Assembly: GCF_000224145.3 (NCBI RefSeq)
Contig: NC_020177.2
Location: forward strand, 884,363-948,362
Source of the DNA: Ciona intestinalis
Lineage: Eukaryota; Chordata; Ascidiacea; Phlebobranchia; Cionidae
Direction: 5' to 3'
Length of the DNA: 64,000 nt
The notes beneath the pieces were generated by a model that searched no databases, was not told the origin of the DNA, and saw only the letters and a program-made list of their open reading frames with translations. The translations under genes were made by a program, and so were the position numbers. Position 1 is the stretch's first letter; every line of letters starts with the position of its first letter. Positions 1 through 11,909 of the stretch are shown here, in pieces.

Positions 1-25
1 TATAAACTTTACTTAACCAACACAG

Positions 26-713
26 AGTCTGGGATATGAGAAACCCTAAGACTTGCCTATGTTTAATGAGAGGCCATGATTATGCTGTACGTCGCGTGAG
101 ATGTTCACCTTTTTCACGAGGTATCATTGCATCATGTTCATATGATTTTACTGTGAGGTGAGTTTTCGTGAAAAAATGAATAGATTTCATAACAATTTAT
201 TTCTTCATTTTTTTATTTTGAATTGTATTTATTTATTCGAATGAACAAAAGAAAGAATTTAACAACAAAACAACAGAAATAAATATATTTTCAAACTTTA
301 GGCTTATTCAAAGAAAACAAGTTTATGTTACATGGTCATAGCTAAAATTAAGAAACAATATTTCAGTAATTTACAGTAAAGTCAATATTGTTAATTACTG
401 TAATCTGTTACAATATTTGTAATATTATATATATAATTAATTAAAACAGTTGTTATATCATGCTTTTCTGTTTCATACACCTTTATGCCTGGTATCATAA
501 GCAGCATATTCATGTTTTGAATCCCTTAGAACCTGGGATTACATGCGACCTCAAGGTTTCACCCCCCGCATTGAAGTTGTAACGCACCACACTGAGTTTG
601 TATACGGGCTCGATTTCAGTACCTTTGTTCCTTCACTGCTTGCTGACTGCTCATGGGATGAAACGGTCAAGTTATATAAACCCCAGTCTCTTATATCAAC
701 AGATTCCCTGTGA
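26..713 (+). CDS. PEX7: PEX7, peroxisomal targeting signal 2 receptor, last two exons (5' part outside the window)
   Basis: PEX7 is the WD40 cytosolic receptor that carries PTS2-bearing enzymes to the peroxisomal import machinery. Two exons are visible: 26-157 (acceptor after ACACAG, donor AG/GTGAGT) and 530-713 (acceptor CCCTTAG, stop TGA at 711-713). The phase is 2 at the joint and stays open. The first exon encodes a WD blade containing VWDMRN, GHDYAVRRVRCSPF and ASCSYDFTVR. The second encodes VVTHHTEFVYGLDFS and ADCSWDETVKLY, followed by a short tail. These match the last two blades of animal PEX7, which carry the ASCSYDFTVR and ADCSWDET motifs. About 105 C-terminal residues are visible of a protein usually near 320. 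The gene runs towards UNC93A, tail to tail. Confidence rests on two independent exons with agreeing phase; the rest must lie left of base 1. Confidence 0.92.
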
Positions 714-2505
714 TAACTTTATAAATTGCACAAAGTGCATGTTGTGTTTGTGGAATTTATATCTTGCCATGTTGTTGGCAATTTATATGATAATTCAAGT
801 GGGCATTTAGTAAGGTGTCAACACTTTTTGCACTACAGTGTCACCAATTTAATTTTAAATTAACAGCAAATAGTTTGATAATATTCACTTAAAAATGGGG
901 CTAAATATTTATGCTAATTGTCAAATATTCATTCTCACATTTTACTCACAATATAAACAGGGTAACTGCCGTACAGCCGTAGTATACAAAAACTTGTTGC
1001 TGAAAAATGCATTGAATATTATTTTGCATATTTAAAAGGTTTGTTAATGATAAGTTAAGTGAATAGTTTGTCTCTTTTTAAACTGTTTACTTTACAGTTT
1101 ACATCTTAGTAATCGTGTTCTGAAATTTTTCGTGTAAACAGTTCCTACTTTTGTTTAGGATAACTTCAATGTGAATGTTGAAGTGCATTTAATGTTAATT
1201 ATTTTGGAAATCTAAGATTTTTATAATTAGGTGCCGAATGTATAAGATGCTGTGTTAGAACTTAAAACACTGTTCTTGTTCAAATTATTTCTTTGTGTAT
1301 TTAATTTACGTTTTATATGCAATAAATGGAAGATATCATAGTTGTGTGTTTAAACTTCATGTTATCAGCAGTTCAGGTATCTTAGTAGTTATTGAATCCT
1401 TGCATGGATATAACTTCAGAGTTAATAGATGTTTGTGTAATCCCACACTAAACATGGTGGCTTCATACACCTTGTACCTATAAGTTACCACGTATGTAAC
1501 ATTGTGGGTGATTTTTTTTCTGTATGGCTGACTGTTTAGAAAAAAAAATATTAGTGACCACTGGGTTGGAGCAATGTCTTACCCAAGGTTGAGTGTCTTG
1601 CCCAAGGATGCATATGCTCACAATAGTAGCAACATCGAGATTTGAACCCGTTATCCTTTTGTCTGATGCATGTGTACCAACTGTGGTCATGCTACAAGTA
1701 TGAAACCATCAATATATTATGAAAGTTTTGTTTTAATGGTCATGAAATTGTAAATGGCTGATACAATCTAAATGGGTACCTACTACTAAAGCAAAGCATT
1801 ATACATCTATGCATAGCAGAAGATCCTATACAGTAACATAGAGGAATTAATACGTATGAAAAATACTGCACATGCGGATATCCATCACAGAGGAATTGGC
1901 ACAAAAACTTCGCTTTAATTGCGCACCACGTTTAAATGGTTGGAGGTAAATTAATGAATTATCACAAAAATAAAATTAGTGCATAACATGTAAATCGTAT
2001 GTACTGTTCATTGTGGCAAAACATTATTATCACAATGAAAATCAAACAGAATTTGTGCCGTGTATAACAGACTAAATAAATACGAGTAAATGTGATAAAA
2101 AATTAACAGCATACCAGATAAAAATTGAACAGTTACCGCTTATAAATTGGTATAACAGAATAAGCGCATGGGATGACATATATATCCACTACTTTATGAC
2201 TAAGAAGCACACCAGCTTGGAAAATAAGCAACGAGTAATGTTTAATGTAGAAAACATATAAAAACTTTTGTTCACAACTTGCGACTTTTTGTAAATCGCA
2301 GAAAATTAAAATTTAATTATTCTAAGATTGCAAATTATATTGAAGCAGAGCCACATATTACACGCTTTATCACTTAGAGCGAACCTCTCTCTGTTAAAGT
2401 GCAATTCATGGAACGATTTTCGCAATTGCCTTGTCAGTGTAAGTGCAGCATGATGATAATATTTATAACTGAAGCTTCAGCTATGGGATCAAAATATTGA
2501 ACGAG
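714..2505. other. Spacer between convergent PEX7 and UNC93A 3' ends
   Basis: No coding exon was recognised in about 1.8 kb. It should hold both 3' untranslated regions. A possible poly(A) signal AATAAA for PEX7 lies near 1321. A minus-strand SINE head occupies about 1520-1692. The remaining sequence is AT-rich and unremarkable. Confidence 0.6.
1520..1692 (-). mobile_element. tRNA-headed SINE fragment
   Basis: The sequence reads, on the minus strand, from a tRNA-like head (box-B-like GGTTCAAATCTCGA in reverse complement near 1630-1645) through a body ending in the common TGACCACTGGGTTGGAGCAA segment seen at 1555-1575. The same body appears at 3540, 20260, 23260 and 51630, which marks it as a dispersed family. 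Confidence 0.6.
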
Positions 2506-5500
2506 CTACATTTGAGTAACAAGTGAATTTTTTCCGGCGAAACTACTCTGTGATTGTAGATACGCTTCATTTTCTTCAGTGTGTTTCTCAACATCTTTCG
2601 AAGTTCTAGAACGATTCCTACGCTCTGTGAACTAAAGAAACAAAATGGAGTTACTTTAATATTGTTTTAGTTATAACATATAACATTGCTTTCGTTTAAT
2701 ATCAATAATCGGGTTAAACAGAAAACGTGAAAAATATATACCAGAAATCTATTGCAGTAAAATTGCCAACACTCTGGTAACTAATAACCACGAAACAGTA
2801 GACTTAACCAAATACAGTTTTTGCACGACGTAGCATTTATACCACCTTTCTCAGGTGCATTGTCCTAATGAAAGCTAAATTGTGATGTCCAAACATCATT
2901 CTGGGAAATGAATTGGTAGGAACAGTTTATTGGATTTATATAAGGCTCGACAATACTAAACAGGGATCGAACCTTAGTTTAATTTTTTTTAAAGATCTGT
3001 AAGGGGAATCTCAATATGTTATGAATGTAACTTACTTTATTCTTGCGTGGCTGGAAAACAACATTATAACACGTGTGGAGGTGTGGTAATACACCTTGTG
3101 CCAGCTGTCGAGTTACGAAAACAACTGTGCTACAGCGCAGGACATTTATGTATAGTAGACTTACCTCAACATAAGAATACAGAGACATTCCAACCACTAG
3201 CACCGAAAGCAGAACATATAATTTGTATTCAACACATATAAAGGTCTGGTAAGCAAAAGCGATCACGAAGCCAAGAGATTCCCACAAACGATAGTTCGCA
3301 AAGCTCGCCTCTTGGTTGCCAACGAACAAAACTCCGTAAAATGCTGGAAAATAAATAATTTTATTAATTTAGGAATATGTATTTACCTTCATTATTTGTA
3401 TGTGGCAGGGCAAAGACAGTTGTTATAACACGAGTTATCTGTTTTATACACCCAGTGCCCCCTTATGAGTTATCAGATATGTAACTTTGTGGGTTTTTGT
3501 TTTCTTTTATATTTCCTTATGCATGTGGAAAAATTTAGACAACCCATAAGTACCACTTAATTGGAGCTTTTGTCTAAGAAGACACACGCACAGTAGCAGC
3601 GTTTAGCCTTGAACCCTAGCTAGAGGTAAGCATGCTAACCACTCTACCACGCCTTTACTAATCATAACAAATTAATATATAACAGAAACAAATGTGTGCA
3701 TTTAAAAAAAATGGGTTAAAAGTGCATAAATACCAATTGTGTTGTGTATGAACTTACCATTAAGTTGTGTCTGCCACACGGCATCACCCACTCCCCAGAA
3801 AGCTGGGAGGACAAAGAAAAGAGCTTGGCTAGTGGGGTAAGGAATCCAAATCTGGTGGGGAAATACATGATTTTTTTGAAGGAATAAATAAAATAAATGG
3901 TTGTAACTTATTTATTCTTGTTTGGTTGGGAAAAGCATTGTAGCATTAGTGACTTATTTCATACACCTCGTCCCTGAAATATCATCTGTAAAAGATTGTT
4001 TTTTTCTGTATTCCTGAATTTTTGGACAACCCATTACTGACCACTCGAACCCATAACCTATTGGTTACGATGCGAGTGCCTAACTACGAAGCCATATTGC
4101 CAGGAAAACAACATGAAAATAAATGCCTACTAGTTGAAAAACATAAAGCAAACATTACAAGAAGACATCCAATGTTATAACAATGCTTATTATTTACCAG
4201 GAATGTGATAATGAGTGCAAGATGTATGACAGCAGCCATTCCAAACAAAGATGGACGCCCTGTGTATTTCTCAATATAGCCAACACAGAACGAACAAAGA
4301 GAGTCGCACGCCCCATAACATATTAATACGAAGCCAACCCAGTTAACAGCAAGAGGGCAAGTTATAAAGGACTGTAAATAAATAAGATTGTTAAATGTTA
4401 GTGAACTTATGTTTATATTATATATGGGTGAGGTCCTTTTTGGAGATCTAGAATTTAGCATACAGTTAGCAAATTACCCCAACACCAACAATACTTTATA
4501 TTGGTATGAATAAAAGAATGTAAATTTTTTATGTCTTCCGTACCAAAACCTTGTTGTACAATTGGTTATGTTACTTTAAATACGCCCCTGGCTGAACCTC
4601 AAACAGACTCACCCTTGTATAATCACCAGTAATAAACGCTTGTTCGAAGCCACTATACATTGTAATTGGAATAAGCAGGAATTGTCTTCTGTCTTGCATG
4701 TGCTTGAACGTGGCTATCAACAAATCAAATACACCGCGGTCCTCCTTTTCTCTGTAGAGAAATTGCAGTGGTTATTAACATATCTATTGCCAAGCTGCAA
4801 GCACATGGTGTATAGGAGTAAGTAGCGTGTAAAAACCAAGTGTATAAGAAGACACCCATGTTATAACTCGACAGTGAGCATAAGGTGTATAAATACACCA
4901 TGTGTGTCTGGTGTATAAGAAGACACCCATGTTATAACCCGACAGTGAGCATAAGGTGTAATTTTTCACCTTATTTTAATTGGGTCCACCAAGAATCCGA
5001 CCACCAGCGCACCAAACAGCGCAACAGCGGCATATATTCCCATCAGCAAGTACAATGTATCAGTGGATACATCACTTGAGCTTACACCGAGTACAGGGCA
5101 TTCAGAACTGTTGTACATGTTCTTTGCTGCATCTATGTCATTCTGGCAATCGTTGTGGCCGCAATAGTTTTCGATAAACGACGCGTTGTAGCAGGTAGGG
5201 AAAGCTGTGTGATGTAATAATGGATTTAATTAGCTTGTAACATAACGCAGCGCGCGATTTTCCGCGGGCCGTGGCAAAGCGGTTAGCGCGTCTTACATCT
5301 ATGGTAACTAGTGAGCAAGCATGAGGTGTATGAAACAGAACGCGATAAATAAGCTTTATTCATTTATATTATTATTAACGCCTAAACAACAGTTGAGGAT
5401 ATTAACGCCTAAACAACAGTTGTTAGTACACGCCATCACCCACAAAGTAACATACATGGTAACTCGTAAGCTGGCACGAGGTGTTAAACCCGTGTGCATG

Positions 5501-8500
5501 ATAACGACAGTCGTTTACGGCCACGCGACGATAAAGTAAGATACATTCATTCATTCGTGTATTAACTGACGCTCTTTCACACACCTTTTATTCGTAGCGT
5601 GTTTTAACGACTGTTGTAATAAATACAATATCATGGACAAATAAATAAAATATCATGGTATATACAGTAGGGTGGGAAAAGATGGGACAACTTTTTACTG
5701 TATTTTCTCGTCCCACTTAGTAGTAAACAAAAAACGATCAAACAAATTACAAATCCGTATCCTCGCGACTCCTATAGACGGTTGTTAATCGTCCCCCCTA
5801 CTGTATTTTTAATTGGTGTAAACTTACCCAACGAAGCGCCGTCCTCGCTTGACAAAATAAACGACGATATAAGGTTGCCAATAATGTTGTTGAACTGAAA
5901 GAACAGAAAGAAAATACCAAAGAATCGATTGACCACACTGTCCGTGGATTCATTCGTTAATCTGGCGTATCTGCGGTATAAGAAGTGTTCGTTATTCGTG
6001 TGTTTGATTCCAGTATTCCTAGTCGCGGCCATGTTTAGCACGCTCTTCTTTAGCTTAGACTTCAGGGGTAATTGCGTCCTTAGGCAACTTATGGGTTATC
6101 TAAATTGTCGGACTTACATTAAAAAATTCAAAATAATAAACACCCAAAAAGTTACATAAGTTGTAACTCGTAAACTGGTACGAGGTGTATGAAAAAGAAC
6201 ACCCGTGTTATAACAAGTGTCATTGCCTTGGCACACAAGGATAAAGTAAGTTACATTCCTACATTCAGCACAGCAACAAACAAAATTTACCTTTTTGCTG
6301 AAGTGGTTAAATAAGCGCACTTAGCCGACCAGAGGGGGGCGCCACTGAGACCCACGATGATCGAGCTTGGCACCAGTGTTCCCCAGTGTGGGTAGAAGTT
6401 AGCGAGTGAATAAGTCATGTAACCGACGATGGCGAAACATATTGTCCATTTGCACCCAAGGTGTTTGATCACTAGATTAAAAGGTCATGGGTTAATGGTT
6501 CGAAGCTCACTACGGTGGCTATGGTTTAAGGTTCGCCGTACTAAACGAGTTGTGGCCCGAAAGGTGTGTCCATAGTATATAACTTGACGGAGCATGAGGT
6601 GTATGAGTACGCCATAAGTTGTATATAAGATGTTGTAGATAAGAAATCATTCGTGTAATAACTCGATAGGGAGTATAAGACACATACTGTCGCTAAACAA
6701 AACGATATATAAGACGCGCTTTCTTTTCTGACTATTTGAAGTTATTTACTTTACAATGATGAACTCTGTGACGTCACAATAGCAGCTATGTGCAAACAAC
6801 TTGCATATAAACTTTCCAGAACAAAGTCTCTGTCTAAATATTTTACACGAGAACCCATATACTAACATCGAGTCAACAAAATAAAATATTAGTGTTCATA
6901 AAATTGTTGTATAAATTGATGGGCTCGTTTCTTAAAAGCTTGGTGATATCTAGGTTTTTTTTCTGTATACTATATAGCTTAGCGTAAGATGGTCCAGGCT
7001 TTTATGATCTTTTTTATCGTCCCATTTGATAGAAAACAAAGAATGTTTACAGACTTGTATAGCTTTAGCACATAATATCCCATATTTCCCAATCGTCCTT
7101 TCAACAATTAACAACGCTGTTTTAAAGACGCGAGACTAAGGATATATAAACCGCTACCGGATGGGAAAAACGAAAAGAGAATGAAAAATTAGTCCCATCT
7201 TACCCCACATTACTTACAATACTGTTGCTTAATGTGGCGAATATAATATACGATGTTTGCGTTTTGTGAGCTTGAGTTTAAATCTTGGTGTTCGGTTAAT
7301 GTTAAAATAACACGCGTGTATTGTACGTGTATTTGGCGGTCGGTACCCGGATGTTAAAACCGGATAAATGTTTTGATACGCAGACGTAAACACCAGACAC
7401 ACATGGTGTATTTATACACCTCATGCTCACTGTCAGGTTATAACATGGGTGTCTTCTTATACACCAGACACACATGGTGTATTCATACACCTCATGCTCA
7501 CTGTCAAGTTGTAACATGGGTGTCTTCTTATACATCAGACACACATGGTGTGTTCATACACCTCATGCTTACTGTTGAGTTATAACATGGGTTTCTTCTT
7601 ATACACCAGACACACATGGTGTGTTCATACACCTCATGCTCACTGTTGAGTTATAACATGGGTATCTTCTTATACACCAGACACACATGGTGTATTTATA
7701 CAACCCATGCTCACTACCGAGTTATAACATGGGTGTCTTCTTATACACCAGACACACATGGTGTATTCATACACCTCATGCTCACTGTCAAGTTATAGGC
7801 ATGGGTATGTTATCTCACATACGTATATCTCACAGACTTGGTAACCGCTTATTAAACCGCATTCGGAATTTTAGTGTAATGCTGAACGTAACACACATTT
7901 AAGTAACCGTTTGATCACAATATTATGACTGCCTAACTGGCAATAACTTCTCCCATAATGCCTCCTACGCAGAATCCGCCTTTCAAGTTAAATTTTACAG
8001 TGAGTTAAAATTTCGCACACAAGTCGTAAATATTTTCTATAAGCAGTAAAACTTAATATGCAGGGCTTACTAAAACTTTTCACAAAAGGAACTTTGCGTT
8101 GGAAACTTTTAAAATGAGTTTATATCTTCAAAGGTATTTATTGTTTGGAAATAATATTTGCCTAAACTTTGGACTAAAAGTTTGGTTCAATTTCTAGATG
8201 TAGCCTACGTGATCATAATAACGTTGCGACCTATAGTTATAAATTTATTTTACCGGTGATAATGTTTAGTGGTAACTTTGTAAGAGCTATTAAAAAATAC
8301 AGCATTTGATAATCCAGGTGGATGCTGCAAAGATAAAATATTGAAAAAAATTACAATAATTTAAGAATCAAAAGACGTATTGGAAAAAATAATTTGTTAA
8401 TATAAGATAATTGTAATCATACTAATTCTCTCGTTACCAAAATTTGAGCATTGTAAATTTAACATTTTGGGAGAATATGTTTATTTTTTGACAGCTGCGT

Positions 8501-10261
8501 CGCGTATTTTCTAAATATATTTGTCGCTGTTTTCGCTGTAGCTACAGAAGTGGATTTTGGAAGACAAAGTTAGGAGAAAATTACGAACGGTTTCGGAGTT
8601 TTAAAAATATCCCAAAATCATAGACTGTAACATGTATGTATACAATTACGAGACAAAAACCAGCGCAGTTCTAAATATACTCGTTTGCGCCCAACCTGGT
8701 ACTACAGTATATACTTTTAATTCTGTATGATGCCATATAAAAATGGAAAACATAATTTCTTCATCATGGCTATGTAAATATTTAAAATTTGAATTGTACT
8801 TTGACGTTGCGGTTGTATAAACGTCACTACATATGACGTAACAAACATCCTTGATTAAGTATTATAATGGATTAGAATTAAAACAATTTATCAATTCTAG
8901 TATTTCATTAAGTTAAATATTTCAGGGCGGGAACAATTCTGTCATATTGTGACGACGTGAGTAAATGTTTGTTTGACGTCATAATTCCAGGAATTCAAGA
9001 TAAAAGTTTAAGCAAACATAGTGTCTTAATTATTGGGATGTTTAGACCATTTTGTCAATTTCTTTTACTTTTAATGTCTTTTGCAGCATTTTTTGTGTTA
9101 ACAACGCTTTTTAATGTGACGGCGATACGTTTACAATACTATAAATCTTCTTTGTTTACTACCATATGGGACGATAAAGCAGAATGTATTTAGTAGACCA
9201 TTCTAAAAAAACACCGTCGTTTCACGTTTTTTAGTAATTCCCCCAACTATATCATAGTAGGGTAGAGGAAAACGGGACACCTTTAGCACATACTATTCAA
9301 ATATTCTCGTCGTGTTTTTGACAGTGTTGCCCCAGCATTGTATAGTAGGGTGGGGGAAGATGAGATACCTTTTCACTCTATTTGCCGTCCCATTTGGTAG
9401 TAAATAAAGATCATTCAAAGAATTATAAAACTGTATCTTAACAACTTCCATAGACTGTTGCTAATTGTTTAAAACACGATCAGTTTTTTTAGATTGTATG
9501 TGCTAAAGGTGTCCCATGTTTCCCCACCCTATACTGTATATGCACATTCTATTCTATATAAGTGAGGTTCTGTAGCGAGGCAAACCACGAAATCTGAGAT
9601 TTAGACCAGAGTTGTTCTATTACAGCAACACCCACGTTGTGAGTTTTTCTCTTACCCCAAGCACCCATGGTTACTATACTGCAGTCAATTCAAAATAATT
9701 AGTCGTAAGTTTTAGTTACCGAAAGTTGGAGCAAACATGGCGGATATGATGAGTGAACCGTAGATGATTGACAGGGATCCTGTCCCTAACCCACCATCCG
9801 GGTTAAGTGAGGATTGAAGATTAGAAGCTCCTCCAAACGCAGTGAAGTTGCAGAGGAAAGCAAAACAGATTAGGAGAAGATTCTTCATGATTTTCCTTTT
9901 CTCGGCGCTGGGGGTATATTGGTGTTACTTATGCTCACTGTCGAGCTAAATACACTAGACACACATGGTGTATTCATACACCTCATGCTCACTGTCGAGC
10001 TATGACACACCAGGCACACATGGTGTATCCATAAACCTCATGCCCTCTGGCGCGTGCTGTGTATGAACCAACGTAAACACATAAACATGAAGACACAACT
10101 CACGCAATTCGATCAGGGCTTGTCATGATTTCGTCCAAATCTGAAAGCGAAACGCTGTCAGTTGACGTTGACGAAGTTCGAGTTTTTGTTGTTTGTTCAT
10201 CGCTGGCTACAGTTTCATATTCACTGTACTGATTTTTCTCGGGTTTCTGAGTAAGGCTCAT
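2506..10261 (-). CDS. UNC93A: UNC93A-like major-facilitator membrane protein, ten exons
   Basis: UNC-93 family proteins are MFS-fold polytopic membrane proteins; worm unc-93 modulates a two-pore potassium channel, and UNC93A's transported substrate is not settled. Predicted exons on the minus strand: 10261-10104, 9895-9720, 6471-6291, 6042-5828, 5204-4970, 4751-4613, 4371-4198, 3851-3758, 3343-3165, 2622-2506 (stop TAG). Phases agree at every joint, giving about 555 residues against about 457 in human UNC93A. Diagnostic stretches include GAPLWSAKCAYLT, FFGIFFLFFQFNNIIGNLI, NWVGFVLICYGACDSLCS, GVGDAVWQTQLN and ASFANYRLWESLGFVIAF. The 53-residue polar N-terminus rich in Ser and Thr precedes the conserved start and is unusual. 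The tail is hydrophilic, as in vertebrates. The exon-4 acceptor (AAGAG/CG at 6042) has a weak pyrimidine tract and is the least certain border. A SINE abuts the donor of exon 9. Confidence 0.92.
3030..3164 (-). mobile_element. SINE tail segment abutting UNC93A exon 9
   Basis: The segment TTATTCTTGCGTGGCTGG...AACACGTGTGG...GTCGAGTTACG is a diverged reverse copy of the dispersed SINE tail (GTAACTCGTAAGC, then GTGTTATAACG, then CCCCGCC). It ends within a few bases of the exon-9 donor at 3164. Confidence 0.45.
3390..3660 (-). mobile_element. Near full-length tRNA-headed SINE in a UNC93A intron
   Basis: Reading the minus strand, the copy starts with a tRNA-like head near 3655 (GCGTGGTAGAGTGGTTAGC, box-A-like) and then GGTTCAAGGCT (box-B-like). 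It passes through a body with GTTGTCTAAATTTT and ends in the tail at 3390-3500 (GTTATAACAACTGTCTTTGCCCTGCC). It lies in the intron between exons 9 and 8 and shows how the two dispersed pieces found elsewhere belong to one unit. Confidence 0.65.
4808..4966 (-). repeat. Two copies of the 71-base repeat
   Basis: Two reverse-oriented units of the repeat expanded at 7390-7800 (core TGGTGTATTCATACACCTCATGCTCACTG in the opposite sense) lie in the intron just below UNC93A exon 5. The end of the second unit is within a few bases of the exon-5 donor at 4969. Confidence 0.7.
7390..7800 (+). repeat. 71-base tandem array (about six units) in UNC93A intron 2
   Basis: Units start at about 7394 and 7465 and continue with a 71-base period to about 7800. 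Each carries CAGACACACATGGTGT, an inverted TGGTGTATTCATACACC core and the phrase ATAACATGGGTGTCTTCTTA. Several open frames across the array are produced by the repeat and are not genes. Single or double units recur at 4808-4966, 9940-10030, 19675-19845 and 37045-37135, so the unit is a dispersed element that was amplified locally. Confidence 0.9.
9341..9536. mobile_element. Foldback MITE, about 196 bases, with long terminal inverted repeats
   Basis: The left end is TATAGTAGGGTGGGGGAAGA and the right end is its inverse, ending CCCCACCCTATACTGTATA. The interior carries the shared phrases GGTAGTAAATAAAGA and GACTGTTGCTAATTGTTTAAAA. TA-rich flanks suggest insertion at TA. No open frame is present, so it is non-autonomous. 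It lies in UNC93A intron 2, with a half copy just before it (about 9255-9300). Confidence 0.8.
9940..10030 (+). repeat. 71-base repeat, about 1.3 units, in UNC93A intron 1
   Basis: Two overlapping copies of ACACACATGGTGTATTCATA and CTCATGCTCACTGTCGAGC lie in the short intron between UNC93A exons 1 and 2, 45 bases beyond the exon-2 acceptor. Confidence 0.7.
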
Positions 10262-11708
10262 TCTTCTTACTTGTTTAGTTGATAATTGAATAGTACATGT
10301 AGCTCTAAAGGTGTCTGGAAAAGTAGCGGTAACAAAATAAATTGCCTTGAATCTTCAGTGACGCGAAAACGCTATCTTTATGAAAAATGTTAATTGTAGA
10401 TTAAATAGGTAAGAAAACAATGACGACTCGCGGTAAGAATGTCAAATGTTTGTCTCAAACACTTTCTTATCAAGAACAAACATAAGCGACTTGCATTATC
10501 CTTGTTTAAGTTATAATCAGATTTCAATTTATTAGAACACCTTGGCTTTTCTAAAAAACGTATTTTTTGTTTAAAATGACAAACCCTGTGCTGATAACTG
10601 CTTTAACTAAAGTTATTGTTTAAAATGTCGGTAAAATTATTAAAAATAGCAAAAACTTTCAAAATTTACAATTCCTGGTTTTAAACAAAGTAGCATAGCA
10701 ACAAGCACATTTTCCCCCGTTTTGTTTTACATCACAATGCTGACTGTGACGTCAAAAACGTTTCTATTATTACCTCATTGTACGGTCTATTAGCATCAAT
10801 AGCAGGTGTGCCTGATATAAATAAAACGTCCGTGATTTTGCGCGTATTAGCAAAAATAAATCAAGTATTAAAGTACTACAACAATTTTGAATTTTCTGTT
10901 ACTGCATAACTAACTAAGAAAAAGATTTATTGGTTAGCGGTCGGAAATTGGAAATTATTAACTAAAACTATGGCCCACAAACTTCTACGGTGCTTCGACA
11001 AACAATAACTGGTAAACATGAGATAACTAATACACTAACACCTGTAACTTACACGCACACTAATGGAGAATACCTTATGGCTTTCGGCTTCAATAATTCA
11101 AACATAAAACCGGCAAATTCTTTTGGGCGTACGTAGTAACTTATTCACCAATCAGAACAAAGCAAAAGGGGGCGTGTCGTAGGTGGGCGTTTCCTGTTTC
11201 ACCTAGCTATTATATATCTAACTAATAAAGCGGTCTGACTTACACTGTATATATACATGTGTGTGTCTCATCTTATCATAAGATATAAGAGCCTTATGTA
11301 TTTGTTTTAGAGTCTAAACTACGATCGTAACACAAAGTGAACAATATTTTTGACAGTCTATAATGCTGTTCACGCCACGTTTAAAATAACTTTATTTTCG
11401 CTGGTAAATACCCTTCTGCCAGCAAGACTTTTCTAATTTGCGCGAAACGAGAGTCTGGAGATATCAGTTATAACTAAGCCTTAACACAACTGCCGGCCGC
11501 ATACCACGTACACCTTGTGTAACTGGTTCTATTTTCCCACAACCGGCGTATCGTGTGTCTGGAGAACAAAAAAGGCGTCTTCAGACTTGCCTGACCTGCC
11601 ACGCATACTCTTAAGAAAAACGCTACGACTTCTAAAACGCCGCTATAACTCGACAAAGCTTATTCTCAAATTTCGTAACTTAAATCTACATAAAAGTATT
11701 TATGGTAG

Positions 11709-11909
11709 ATATATAGTAGAGTGGGGAAAGATGGGACACCTTTAACACATAATATCCAAACATCCTGATTGTATTTTAAACAATTAACATTGGTCAATAA
11801 GAGTCGTAAGGATACGGTTTTATATTTCTTTGAATATTCTTTGTTTATTACTTAATGGAACGAGAAAATGGAGATAAAAGGTGTCCCATCTCCCCCCCCT
11901 ACTCTACTA
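11709..11909. mobile_element. Foldback MITE copy
   Basis: Ends ATATAGTAGAGTGGGGAAAG and TCCCCCCCCTACTCTACT are inverse of each other. The interior reads in the opposite sense to the 9341 copy (ATCCTGATTGTATTTTAAAC, then GGTCAATAAGAGTCGTAAGG). Confidence 0.8.

Noticed and set aside
5265..5560. tRNA gene suggested by GGCCGTGGCAAAGCGGTTAGCGCGTC
   Set aside because: Only a box-A-like head is present with no cloverleaf; it leads into SINE tail sequence, so it is a SINE copy.
7302..7902. Overlapping open frames of 60-80 residues on both strands
   Set aside because: They are produced by the 71-base tandem repeat and repeat the same residues each unit.
8957..9193. 78-residue hydrophobic open frame
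   Set aside because: Lies in UNC93A intron 2, has no splice partners or recognised similarity, and is AT-rich enough to give chance hydrophobic frames.
11474..11745. Open frames of 60 and 76 residues on opposite strands
   Set aside because: The segment aligns with a degenerate 71-base repeat followed by the start of a foldback element.
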